The translations under genes and the position numbers were made by a program. Below are positions 21,120 through 32,941 of a DNA stretch of 64,000 nucleotides, piece after piece (the first letter of the stretch is position 1; each line of letters opens with the position of its first letter). The notes under the pieces were generated by a model. The model saw only the letters and a list, made by a program, of their open reading frames with translations. It was not told where the DNA came from and ran no database searches. The DNA comes from Ramazzottius varieornatus (taxonomy: Eukaryota; Tardigrada; Eutardigrada; Parachela; Ramazzottiidae). The stretch spans positions 626,824 through 690,823 of the forward strand of contig BDGG01000012.1 in the NCBI GenBank assembly GCA_001949185.1. Direction: 5' to 3'.

Positions 21120-22930
21120 GTATTCAAGAATCAGCAGTCATGCAGGTGTGATGTTTGAATTCCAAACATCACAACAGCCACCAGCTGCATGATCCGATAA
21201 AGGCTCCAGCAAAACAGTCCATTCCCAGCCCATATAAAAACATTACCTGGCGAAAACACTGACAATAGTCCTCCTCACGACAGGTCGTAAAACTCCGTTG
21301 ATTGTGTTGATCTTGAAAATGGATTATGAAATTCCGCTCTCAAGATAAGCAGCCCTCGAGTAGCTTTTCTTGTAAGCTAAAACAGATTATTCTCTGCACA
21401 CTTGACTCAAAATTTCAAATTTTCATTTCTCAGCTGATCTCTGTCTGCACAGTGCTTCACGTTGCGAGACACCGTTTCACGTATGGGCTTCTTGATACCT
21501 ACTAGTGTCGGGGATATCGACAGACAGAGACCATCCAGAGAGAAAACCATGAATTTCCGCCTAGTCAGGAGGCAAAGTGTGTCTACAAACCTACCCCACA
21601 AAACTCGCGCATTTCCGCTCCTGTTTCCGAGACTTTCGAAAAACGCGATTTTGCCTCACTCACGACTGAATTCCGTCGATCAAGCAAACTCAAATTCTAA
21701 ATCAACCGTTTGCGACATAAACAGCTCGTCGTGAGGAGAACTATTAGACCGAAGACACTGGACTTTCTTCCTAGTGTTTTTAGTACTGTGCCAGTGCCAC
21801 TGTCCAAGCAATCTGGCAGGTCCCTTGCTGGTGTTCACCACCCCAGTGTCTTGCGGCGACACTGATCGGCTCCGGCAAGAACACTGTAGTCACCCTTGGC
21901 CGTTTCTTCACCCACGGGGACGAACCGCCTGAACTGAACGATCACACTGGGTAAATACGCCTCTTTTGGTCGAGAACCGTTTGTTTAGGTTCAGGTTCCA
22001 TAATTTATTCATTCGGCGAAATGCCGGTCTCGGTTTTCTCCCATCTTCATCGAAAGCTGTTATGATGAAATTTTTCTGCTTTTCGCCTCTCGACTGGAGT
22101 CAATCTAGATCCTGTGCTCCCGACAAATTGGAAACTGATGTCAATGGATGAAAAGATTGCGGCGAAGGGGTGGTTTCAGGTGAGAAAGCTGAAGATGACG
22201 CAATAATTGACAGTTTTGCAGGTGGTGGTAGGTTTTCTGACTTATCTAACATCAAAAGCTACCGAGGTCGTGTGTATCGGAACGAGGTAAGTCGCATCGC
22301 TTGGTTTAAAAGTCTGTTTCATACGCTGGACGTCTATTGGAAGGGGTTTTCGAGGTACAGTAAGTGAAAATGTATAATTCTTCTCCGCCATGCTGCAGCA
22401 TGGTAAACTATTATACAAAGTCATTTTGTGTCCAGTTTTTTTATTTAGATTCTTTGTTACCTCTTTGCCTGATCCTTTCCCTGCAGATTTCACCACGGCT
22501 GCTTCTCGTAGAATTGATGAAACAGTAATGTCTGCCACTCATCATTTTTCAGTCACAAAACTCGGATGGAATACGCCGTATGTAAGAATAAATTTCCAGA
22601 TGCAAGATGTATTTGAAGACAGTTATTAGTACCTGTGAGAAATCTTCAGTCTACCTGAGCGATAGGTGCTTGTTGTCTGAGAAAACTACAACGGGTGTAC
22701 GATATTCCGCTTATTCCGCTCTTTGCGGCACACTTCCAGTGTCTTGAAAATGTACTGAGGGTTCTGTCCAAGTATCTTACAGTAATCTGGCTGATACCCG
22801 TCAGCGATCTAACTAGTACCTACAGATCTGAAGGAATCTCCATGGATCAAAAATCATTTCTGTATATTTCCTGCAGATTTCTATCAATGCCTTGTTCTTA
22901 TATGGGCTGCTGACCCTGGAGAAAGTGCAC
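21120..22930. other. Intergenic, gene-poor
   Basis: No supported gene. Short ORFs near 21462-21734 (+) and 22242-22538 (-) have no recognisable product and no partner exons. Confidence 0.5.
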
Positions 22931-22947
22931 AGGTTATGGTTTTATGT

Positions 22948-23165
22948 TGATCGATAGCAGTAATTGGAAATTATTGTCTTTAGCGACGATTGTGGTTATT
23001 GTTTTTGAACAATAAGCATTTTCCCTTCTTCTAACTACCCGACCGGACACGGCGTTTTTCCTGGACTGTTCCGAAATGTGTTTGCGGTGTACCGTACACG
23101 TGCGCCGCATGTGTACACTCTTGCTGGTCAACTCCATGTACTTCCTTATCCGGCCGATCGAAGCG
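22948..23165 (+). repeat. Dispersed repeat, copy A
   Basis: About 215 bp that reappear, clearly diverged, at about 60272-60485 on the same strand. The shared core is CTACCCGACCGGACA, then GGCGTTTTTCCTGGACTGT and ACACGTGCGCCGCAT. A short inverted piece occurs near 55795-55842. It has no ORF and no clear terminal repeats. Confidence 0.7.
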
Positions 23166-23443
23166 AGGCCTTTATGAGTCTCAGGTCTTCAATGCTGATC
23201 AGAATTTTCAGTCACGTCCTTATCGCAAACACCCTTCTGAAAAATAGTGCGCCAGTTGAAGGAGCCGATGTATTAGACTCACTTATCCACTTATCGCAAA
23301 CCTGACTGCGTCAGTGCGCTCGCTCGGCCGTTCCAGTGGTCCAGACCACTGGCTAGTTCGCTGACTCTATTGTAGCGAAAATTTCCTTCGGATATTAAAA
23401 TTGAAAATTCTCCACGACTGACAGAGGATTTCCTCGAGGTATT

Positions 23444-24036
23444 AAGCCAGCCCTGCAGGCGGCGTATCTCGAGAAGTATATAAGCTGAAAGCTGTCAGTT
23501 GTTCGAGATTTTTTTTTCCTTCAGTTGATTTTCGATCAGTAAAGTGCAGTACGAACTCCAGCTTTTGCCGGTCTTCTGTAAAGCCTAACTGGCTGACTTC
23601 GAGGTCTGCGAGGTCCTTCAATCTTTCTGGGTGGATAAACCTGTCGATGGTCAGCGAAGCCTGAGGTTCCTGCAAGTCGAGGACGCTTAGCTAAGGCCCT
23701 TTGGAATACCGGGATCAACTGGCGGACACTGGCGAGGTAAGTCTCTGAGACGAACGAGTAGCCTACAGGTCCTAAAGGAAGAGAGGGTGACTCGTGTGAC
23801 GGATAGGAGAGTATCAGGTGGTTTGTCTGGAAGACTTGTGGTGAGGTTTTGTGTTGAACAACAGGCAGAGCACCGGCACCATCAGGTTCTCTATCAACTT
23901 GAAGTTTAGCTGAAGCTGACGTCCGTTTAAAGTTCCTCGTCAGTCGGACGATGAAAATTATTAATCGAGGTGCAGTGTGAATTAAACGAGCCAGCAACTT
24001 TGTTGCAGGCTTATTGCCGTGGTGAGAGTTCTTCAC
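23444..24036 (-). other. Possible two-exon gene fragment, unrecognised
   Basis: Two adjacent minus-strand open stretches are in different frames. The upstream one contains PVGYSFVSETYLASVRQLIP. The downstream one follows an acceptor-like CTCGACTTGCAG and reads EPQASLTIDRFIHPERLKDL to a stop. No convincing donor links them and no family was recognised. Confidence 0.25.
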
Positions 24037-24590
24037 GCTACACTATCCGGTAGCTCACCATGGCCGCGTGTTGACTCCTCCTGGATAAAACTCATCCACG
24101 TTCGCTTATCATGAATAGTTTCATTAGCCAAAGACAGAAAGCATAAGAATACAGGCTCACATTCGCGGACGCGTACCGTACGCTGGAACACGTCGAAACC
24201 GGAAAGAATATCCTTCTGCCCATTTTCGCGCCATGTCCATTTAATAACCCTCGAACATGTCCGTAAGGCGAACACAACGATCTCTGAAGTACCTAAGAAG
24301 ATGACACTCACTGACCGATCCTTTCTTTGTTTCAAGAACAAACTACACAAGTATGTAAAACACGAAGAAGTCTCATACAGTCCTACCGGTTCTGCCATTG
24401 CTATTCCTGCAGCGCCATTTCCAGATCCTTCCGTGAATGGACTCCACCCTGCACAATGCTACAGTCTCACCAGGCTGTAAAAAACACTCGATCCTTAACT
24501 TTGATGGGAGGGAAGAAGTTTGCGATCCGGGGCGGTTTCATGAGCTTCACTTCACTTCGGCCAGTTGTTGACTTACAGAACAAGTCCTCC

Positions 24591-25297
24591 AGAGTGCTGG
24601 GATAGATACGATAAGATATGATATTTTTTGATAAATATCAATATTGATATTTCGCTTTCGATATCAAAAAAGTATTGATATTTCGATATGATAGGTTTCT
24701 GATATTTTATTTTCGATATATTGGATTTCATTCCGGTGGTATATCGATATCAAGGCTGGTACCGGTTGAAATTATCGAAAACAAGGAGAGCGGACAAGGA
24801 AGTAACAGACTGATCGGACCCTGCATTCCAGTCAGATTCAGGTCAGAATCTGGATCTCACGACACCAAAATGATCGATGAAAAGTTAGGAAATTGGCACA
24901 GAAGCCAGATTATGCAAGCCGCAGCGAGTCCACGGACAACTGTGAAGTCGGGTTTGCACGGTGCTCAATGTATCGATATCCGTCGTCGCGCACCTAGGTA
25001 CGGTGACTGTATACTTTGCCGAAGTAGAGATGGATTGTAAGTGCGTGATGTAAAACGGACGAGGCTTCGCTGTCTGCGCGACCCCGAACCGGAGCATTGA
25101 TTTTCGGTGCGGGTTCGGGATTCAACGATTTGTCAGTGATATATCGATATACTGCGATATGACATTTTCAGTTATCATATTCCACTCAGCGATATCCCGT
25201 CGATATTGATGTTTCGATATGATATTGTTGGCGTATTGAATGACTCTGATGTGATATATTTCGACGAAAAAGGACATATCATATTTATCCCAGCACT
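24591..25297. mobile_element. hAT-like non-autonomous element rich in ATATC
   Basis: About 707 bp with inverted ends AGTGCTGGGATA, flanked by AGTCCTCC (24583-24590) and AGTCCTCT (25298-25305), a 7/8 target-site match. The left two bases AG are extra relative to the right end. Both halves are packed with GATATC/ATATCGA motifs able to fold back, with a unique centre (about 24770-25130). There is no transposase ORF. Confidence 0.65.
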
Positions 25298-25305
25298 AGT
25301 CCTCT

Positions 25306-26211
25306 AGCATCCCCGTCACAGCGCTTCTCGATGGCCGACTTGCCCAAATCGACAGGATGGTCTTGCACGTGTCAGCCATGTCCGACACCTAAGCCAATTT
25401 TCGAACAATGAATACACAAAGTTTCTGTGGTTTGGGATCAGAGCAAGCTATTCATGCTGGTCGACCGACGTCCATCCTAACTTGATGACAACGGGATAAA
25501 GTGGCGGAGTCAGCTTACAATAAGCCTTCCCAGAGAGACTAAAGGGGGTAGAGGAACGCGTACGTACCTCACGCCAGTTTTCCAATGATAAAGCCATTGC
25601 CGGACTAGCTTCAATCAAAGGTCGAGGTCAAAGGGATGACTTTCGATGACCCTGATGCTCGGACAAACCGAGAGTTCGGCCAAACCTGACAGAACGAGCA
25701 GCTGCGCATTAACTGACTCCTAAGTGGAATCACGCTTGCCAAGGATCTGACTGATCTGTACCCTACCTGGAGCGTCTCCCTTTCTAAGTTTCTTTCCGTA
25801 GAACTTATCGCAGGTTTCTCGTTTGAAACCAGCTACCGGCGGAGGAGAACTGTTACCGGAACGTCAGCGCCGAACAGCCGTATCCCTGTTGACGAAAGAG
25901 CCAGCTGATGGACATTCCGGAACCAAGAAATCCCGTGCTCAAAAGACGCTTCGTGCTTCCTTCGTCCTGCTGCTTTCCTCGTTGCCACATGTTGACGCTT
26001 GGATCTCGGGTTGACGTAGACCATGCAGTGTACTGCTGAGTTTTCACGTTCCATATCATCGTGCTTGGAGGCTGTATACCAACCGTAATGTAACCGACTC
26101 TGCCGGGGCGTGACCTCTGTACGCATCAGACCAATGGTAATGCTCGTTTGTAGTGGTAAGTGCCTCTACGGCTTCCATATTTTACGGCTCTACGGCATAC
26201 ACAGCGGCTCC
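25306..26211. other. Intergenic, no gene supported
   Basis: Overlapping short ORFs near 25823-26126 on both strands have no recognisable product. Confidence 0.45.
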
Positions 26212-26218
26212 TCTACCC

Positions 26219-26893
26219 TAGTGATGGTCTAATATGGGTTAATGAGATCTAATATAATAAAAACAAATATCCGCCGTCCATCAGAGTTCTAATAAGTGAC
26301 CACTACTATAGTAAAACGTTCACCTGATTTAATAAAATATTACTATAGTAGAACTTTCGGGGGTTTGTTATTAAAATATATTTTAATATCGGAGAGCTCG
26401 ACGGAAGATCTGAAGATTCAGAATCTCAACCATCAGATCAGCAAAACTACTGTAGTACAGCCTGCACCCTGCACCTGCACACTGTAACATGGCCGGTTGA
26501 AGTGTCAGACTGTATGAAAGTTCGCAATGCTTAAGGGTATTTATTTAGGAGTAGCCCTACTGTGCTGCTGTAGAGGCATCATTATGGTGTGGCGCACTTT
26601 ATAAGGCGTGGTCGCACATCGAGAAACCAACGCACACGCATCAGAATTTAGCAAATCAACAAGTTTTTCGAATCAGCGGTAGCGTTACCCGTATTAAAAT
26701 ATATTTTACTATAGACGATGGACAACTTAATAATAATAAAATATCACACTTCCGGTTTCAAGCTACTAAAATATAAATATTGGAAGGCGGTGCCCAGTTC
26801 TGTTTACTAAATATTACTAAATATAGTAGATGCTCAAACCATCGACTATCATCTACTTTAGTATAATATTACTATATTAGAACATCACTACAG
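26219..26893. mobile_element. hAT-like non-autonomous AT-rich element
   Basis: About 675 bp with inverted ends: TAGTGATGGTCTAATAT on the left, complement of TAGTGATGTTCTAATAT on the right. The direct repeat TCTACCC occurs on both sides (26212-26218 and 26894-26900). The interior is rich in TAATAAAATATTACTATAG-type palindromic units and has no ORF. It is organised like the 24591 element but has unrelated sequence. Confidence 0.65.
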
Positions 26894-27300
26894 TCTACCC
26901 CCTCTAGCCTCTCTGGCCTTACATCATAAATGCCATTTAAGTGTGACATCACAACCATTACACGCGGTACATGCATCACGGAACGAGCAGCCAGCTGTTC
27001 GGACGCGCTCATGAATCACATCTCTGGATCCCACGCATTTCAGAGACTCCAGACGGCGGTTCTTAAGCATCTCTGCGGAACAATTGAAACTTGAAACTTG
27101 GACACCGCCCAAATTGGTCCCTGACTGTAGACAGCTCGTGTTGGCTGTTGGTCCCGTTCGGGCGCATCGACCGCGACCGGTAGTTCCGCCGGAGTTGGCT
27201 GTTCTCGTTTCCCAACTTTCCTTTGCTGGATTTAACCGTGGCGTGTGTCTACTGCATGAACCGGGATCCCGTCCTTTTTCAGAAGAGCAGTAGTCCGCGT

Positions 27301-30294
27301 ATGGAGGCCCCTTGCAACAGCATCGATAACGAAGGCGGCGTCTGCCTAACGAAGACAGCTGATCAGCATTCTGATCTCCTTGACTCATACGTTATCATCT
27401 CCACCGCATCAACAGTCATCACTTATTCCTTATTGCTTCTCGTTGCGTATCTGTGCAAGAAGATGTGGATGCAGCAATCCATCATCGCTAAATGGGCTAA
27501 GATTGGTTACGCTGGTTTAGTGGGAACGGTAAATATCACAAATATCTAGCTAGAGCGATTCCTCTTTATAACTTATATATGTTTGCAGATGGGCTTTTCA
27601 GTTTCAGACTTCAGTCCATTTGCAGGTAAAAGAGGAAAGCAGCAAACATGGAGGACATGTGGTGGCGTCCGTGTTGAAGGTAAGGAACCGCATATACAGT
27701 TTTCTACTGCATAATTTTGTGCCTTATTGACGAGTCCACCTGTTGCATTTGTGGCATTACATTAAATTTACCTTGTCTTTCTTCGACTCCAGTCTCACGA
27801 TGTTTCCCACGTGTTTTGTCTTTCTGGAGGCCACATCTCGCCCATCCTGGTTGCATGCGAGAAACTGGGGATTCGCGTGGTGGACACGCGACATGAGGTA
27901 AGGTGGAGCTCCTCAAATTTACTTCCGGTTCGGAAGTGTTATTGTGCCAGACAGACATATCTGGCAAGTCAGATGATTCCATTCCTCTGATTTGCCTTCA
28001 GGTTAACGCGGTGTTTGCTGCGGACGCGGTATCGCGTCTTTCTGGCAAGATCGGAGTGGCAGCAGTTACAGCTGGCCCTGGAGTGACCAACACGGTGACG
28101 GCCATGAAGAACGCCCAAATGGCCCAGAGTCCGCTTCTTCTTATTGGTGGATCAGCTGCCACCATTCTAAAGGTCAGCACTCGTTCTTTCCCGATTCAGC
28201 CTTATGTGGTACGTTAACTATGTTCTTACAGGGACGCGGAGCACTGCAGGACATCGACCAGCTGTCTTTGTTCAACTCCATCTGCAAAGCCACCTTCTCC
28301 GTTTCAAGGTATTGATACCTATCTGGAAGTGAAACGATCACTCTGTGTTTTATAAAATTGTCTCTCTCTAACTCTTCAGTATATGTCTTTTCAGAATGCA
28401 GGATATCGTGCCCACAGTTAGACGAGCCATGCAGATCGCTCAGTCCAACACTCCCGGACCGGTTTTTGTCGAGTTCCCTCTAGACATTCTCTATCCATTC
28501 AAAGTGGTATCTGATACCTTTGTCAAACCCGGTGGCGGAAAAGCCAAAACCTTCGCTGCAAAAATGGAGCAGTTGTAAATGCTCTCTTGAACCAACCTTT
28601 CTCGTGCCTTGTCATGTACATAGTCATTTCTGTTTTAGCATTTCGAATACGTACCTTCATGGGATATTCGCCGAGAGCGCGAAGAGCCACGACACCGCAC
28701 CACTACCTGTCACCCGTCCCACAGTGGCGGATGGTGACATCAGTCTGACTGTCGACCTTGTGCTGCGAAGCAAGAAGCCGATAATTTTGGTGGGAAGTCA
28801 ATGCACGTTGGCACCGACCCCCGTCAACGATCTGCGACGGGCTCTAGAAGCTCTGAGAATTCCCGCGAGCCTCTCCGGCATGGCCCGTGGCTTGCTGGGC
28901 AAAGACCCAGACTTCCAGATCCGACAAGCTCGCAAGGACGCCATCAAGGAAGCTGACTTGATCATTCTGTGTGGAGCTGTGGCTGACTTCCGGCTGAACT
29001 ATGGGAGGGATTTTAGACGAGGAAAGAATATCGTCTCGGTCAATCGCGACAAAAAGTTGGCAGGTTTGGTACGTTCTGTGCTCCCTAAGCTAATGACGAT
29101 TCTGTGCACACGAATACTGCTTACAATTATTTTTCGTCAGTAGAACGCTGGACTCTTTTGGCAGCCGACGCTGACGCTTGGAGGCGATCCTTCGGACTTT
29201 CTCTTGCGACTTGAGCAAAAGCTGACGCAAGACGGGTATAAGGTTGACGAGACTTGGGTCGATGCTATTCAGAATAGGAACAAAGTAGCAGAAGTCAAGA
29301 ACAGGTACAGTTTCAAGACAGTCTTCGTAATACGTCACACATTGTCAAGTGCTGCGACGAGCCGATGTGGTTGGTTTCAGATTACGAGCGGAGGAGCCCA
29401 CAAATGTCCACTTGAATCCCATAAAGGTTCTCCATGAGCTTGATGATAACATGGACGACAACAGCATTCTTGTTGCCGGTAGGACCACACTGTCCTTTGG
29501 ACCTTCTTAGTCAGCACATCTCATTTAGCGGTGATAATGTCCCTTCTCTCGACTGCAGACGGAGGAGACTTTGTAGCGACGGCTGCGTATGTCACTCGGT
29601 ATGTTTCCGTGCGAGTCAAGTCTGGTAGTAAAGTACATACATACGTTTGCTTTATTCTTTAGCCCTCGCGGACCTCTGATGTGGCTGGATCCCGGTGCAT
29701 TTGGCACACTGGGTGTGGGCGGTGGGTTCGCTCTGGGTGCCAAGCTGGTTCGACCAGACTGCGACATATGGCTCGTTTGGGGTGATGGCTCTGCTGGTTA
29801 TAGCCTCATGGAATTTGACACTTTCCAACGACACAAGGTAAGCAACACTCCATCGCGCACTCGGCACCGCGAAATGTTCTGGTCTCTTCCGAAGAAGCTA
29901 CGAGTGACTGACCATCTTTTTTTCTTTGCAGACACCGGTGATTGCTCTCGTGGGGAATGACGCCTGTTGGTCGCAGATTGAGCGTGACCAGACGGAACTC
30001 CTCGGAAGCAATGTCAGCTGCATGCTTTCGGTAAGCGAGGAACTGATACAGCATTCATCCTATCTGCCCGCCGAGAAACCTTTTTCTGATCGACTTGTCT
30101 TGTTTTAGTTTTCCGACTATGACAAAGCGGTGGAAGCCTTCGGTGCGAAGGGGATCAAGCTGACTCGCGACGAGCAAAAGTCCATCGGATCGATCTTTAA
30201 GGAAGCCATCAGAACGAGTCGCGGGGGACAGAGCGTTCTGATCAACGCCTTCATTGGTAAGACCGACTTCAGAAAGGGAAGCATTTCTGTATGA
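27301..30294 (+). CDS. HACL2: 2-hydroxyacyl-CoA lyase 2 (acetolactate synthase-like, ILVBL)
   Basis: ThDP-dependent lyase of the ER membrane that cleaves 2-hydroxy fatty acyl-CoAs in alpha-oxidation. Thirteen exons: 27301-27528, 27626-27679, 27793-27897, 28002-28172, 28232-28308, 28395-28574, 28639-29068, 29144-29304, 29381-29478, 29559-29598, 29663-29837, 29932-30030, 30109-30294. They total 2004 nt, 667 aa; human has 632. An N-terminal span ([14 protein letters not shown]) fits the membrane anchor. Key blocks are [33 protein letters not shown] with the catalytic Glu, [20 protein letters not shown] and [11 protein letters not shown]. The ThDP motif starts at [15 protein letters not shown] and ends VGNDACW. 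The C-terminus [12 protein letters not shown] matches the human one. The exon 7/8 junction uses the second of two adjacent donors (TTG|GTACGT) and the TAG acceptor. Confidence 0.96.
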
Positions 30295-30602
30295 AAATTA
30301 ATGACAACTATCAGCCGTACCCGTCATTCACGAATCATTGCTCATTACTTTGAAGTCTTTTTAATTTTGAAGATTTTTAGATTCATATCATAGTGTCCAT
30401 ATATATGTTTATGTCTCTTATGCCACTTCCGGTCTGGGCAACGATGCCTGTTCTGTTTTTATCGTGCTTGTAAAACAAAACATTGAGACATAACTCGAAA
30501 GTATCTTTAAAACTGTAAAGTAAACTACACCGGAATGTTTTTTTCTCGATAATTTGAGACGATCTTCATCTTGATGCCGATACATAAGGATACGAAATGA
30601 AA
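30295..30602. other. Convergent 3' interval HACL2/AP3M
   Basis: 308 bp between two stop codons facing each other. It should hold both 3' UTRs. No coding signal. Confidence 0.5.
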
Positions 30603-32100
30603 TCAAGTACGAACTTGAAACAGACCAGCTTTCGTCTGGTACTTGACTCCCTTGAACGGCTTGTACTTCTCTCCAATGACATCCAGCCGGTTCACGCGCA
30701 AACCAGACATGGCCACTTGCTCCACCTTAAAATGCACGCCCAGGACCGGGTTGGCTTCCGGTGAATTCGATGTCGAGCTAAACTGAACCTGCAGAATGTT
30801 CAACTTGACAACCTGTTCGAATAAGTTTCACTGGCATATCGGGAATTCGTCTTACGGTTCCTCGGATGTTGGGCAGCTTCTGCGGGTCGATCCTTCCAAC
30901 ATCCCATACGCCGATCCTAGTCACCGAGTCATAGCTGAATTTGCCCTGATTGGGTGTGAGAGAACAGTTGATGCAGCTCTTCGGCAACGGAATGTCGATC
31001 TTGACGTCTTCGACAGGACGACCCATCGTCTGCTTCTGTCCCACCGTGATGTCAACCTTGCCGCTGGTTCCTTGCTTGAAGTGAATGTTGTGGCGGATAA
31101 AGATGGGAATGGGCACGAGGCTTGACGTACCGATGTGGTAGGACATCAACCGGAAGTGCCCGTCGGGCGGAATGAAAGAAAGGAGCCTGTCAGACTCCCA
31201 ACGCTTAAAGCGAACGCAGGGGTGGAAACTGACGTCGTCGAAGATCCGTGCGTTCATGAAGCTAAGTTGCAGGTCGGGAACGCCGCTCAACTTCATCACG
31301 CTGTCGATATACCCTGCAAAGACATCACAAGTTGATACCCTAATTTACTAATTCGGTGAAACCTTACCCTGAATTTCCGCGCTTACAACTCCGCCTGATT
31401 TATCGATGATAGCATCGACTTCTTCGATTACATCGAAGTAAGCTTCGTTGTTTGTGTACTTGACTCCCAATCGCCGCCAAGGTACATTCGAAAGTTGTCC
31501 AGTTGGCAGAGTTGAAGCAACACTGAAAACATGCTCGCATTACTTTAATGTTATACAGTGCGATAACATTAGCTTCCGGTTACACTCTCTGAAATTAATT
31601 AATCGACTGTTACGAGAATAACTCTGGCGGATACAAAAGACTTACTTCGAGCTTCCGGTGACAGTGTTCTGTAAGTTGCGAAGGAAAGTTGGTGGTCTAA
31701 TCAGCTCCTTGAGAATATTACTTTCAGTGGCTAACGGGTATCCATTATCGAGGATCTCATCCAACAGCTGGTACACCACGACAAAGTGCTCCTTGATGGT
31801 TGTCTCTTTGCTATCACCGAAGTAATCCTCGAATATGTCGACGATTCTGTGTAGAATCTCAATGACATACAGAGGCGGGCATTCTTTGGTGACGACGCCT
31901 ATGAAGAAGAGGTTGGAGCGATGGACGCTAATTAGGTAGTGGTGTGGCGTGTGGATGACGGGTGGGATCTCCTCCAGGTTGCGGTGCTTCTTCTGGGCTT
32001 CGAAGAAATAGTCGCAGATGCTCCGATGTATCACCGACTTCCAGTGCTTCTCCATGAAGACATCCCCCGAAGAGTTTAGTATGAAGAAGCTGTGGATCAT
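30603..32100 (-). CDS. AP3M: AP-3 adaptor complex mu subunit
   Basis: Medium chain of the AP-3 coat, which binds YxxPhi cargo signals and sorts proteins from endosomes to lysosome-related organelles. Four exons (32100-31646, 31522-31368, 31313-30856, 30812-30603) give 425 aa; human has 418. The longin-like N-domain starts MIHSFFILNSSGDVFMEKHW. The linker LPTGQLSNVPWRRLGVKYTN is near-identical to other animals. The mu homology domain includes NARIFDDVSFHPCVRFKRWE, FIPPDGHFRLMSYHI and KLPNIRG. It ends KYKPFKGVKYQTKAGLFQVR, then T and the stop. The final exon begins VVKLNILQVQF; phases close. Confidence 0.96.
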
Positions 32101-32941
32101 CTTGCTAGACCGGAAGTGCTATTGGACAAGCATATATGCTCTTTGCAACGTCCAATTCGGGGTAACCTAAAAACCAAAGACCCTGACTTTCATATAGTCC
32201 TCCTCGGCGACTAAATATGGAATCCTGGGAGATGCACCATGCATACAACATGCTGGTAAGGTTCGTAACGACTAAACAATACACCTACGTGTTCAGGGGA
32301 AGAGCTGCTCTCCCCTCTATCGAGGTCTTCTTCCTTCTCGGTTCCTCCACCGACGGTACGGCAAGCTCAGAGACGCCAGTGCGCAGACCAGGGTTGCACC
32401 TGCAACATAGAACCTTTTGTCCAACTATTGACCTTCCGAACTTTGTCAAGAAGGAAGAATTTGAAGATGCTTCGAGAATCAAGAGTTGAGACTCAAGAGA
32501 ATCGTGGAGGACGGCAGCTGCGAGATTGCGAGTTGCTGTCTGCCTATATCCCCTATGACAAGACGTGACCACTGTAATGTGATGTAATGTTATGTCCTGT
32601 CACGGCATCTTCTCTCGTGTGAAGTAAGCTGTCAAGAACGATCGGACCTCTGCACAGTAGGCTCAAACATTAAATTTGTGGGATAGTGATACAGCCGGCT
32701 TTGCAGTTACATCGTTCAACGTAAAATTTTCAAATTTGGTCAAGAACATCACACTTTGCAAGAGTATAGAATCGGGACAGGGTCGTCAACAGGAGACACT
32801 ACAACAACTTGCGACCTGAGGACAACGAGAGGAACGCCAACAAAGTTGATCGATAAAAAAATTCTTCAAGCAAAAGGCTTCAGTTGATCACATTAGTATT
32901 ACACCTGAGACATCTCAGAGGGAAAGAGATCGAAACCATAT
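32101..32941. other. Intergenic AP3M to XK-related
   Basis: Contains the AP3M promoter. Short ORFs on both strands near 32217-32572 mirror each other and have no recognisable product. Confidence 0.5.

Noticed and set aside
26924-27388. 154-codon minus-strand ORF with many cysteines
   Set aside because: Antisense to the HACL2 start region, no domain, no splice sites.
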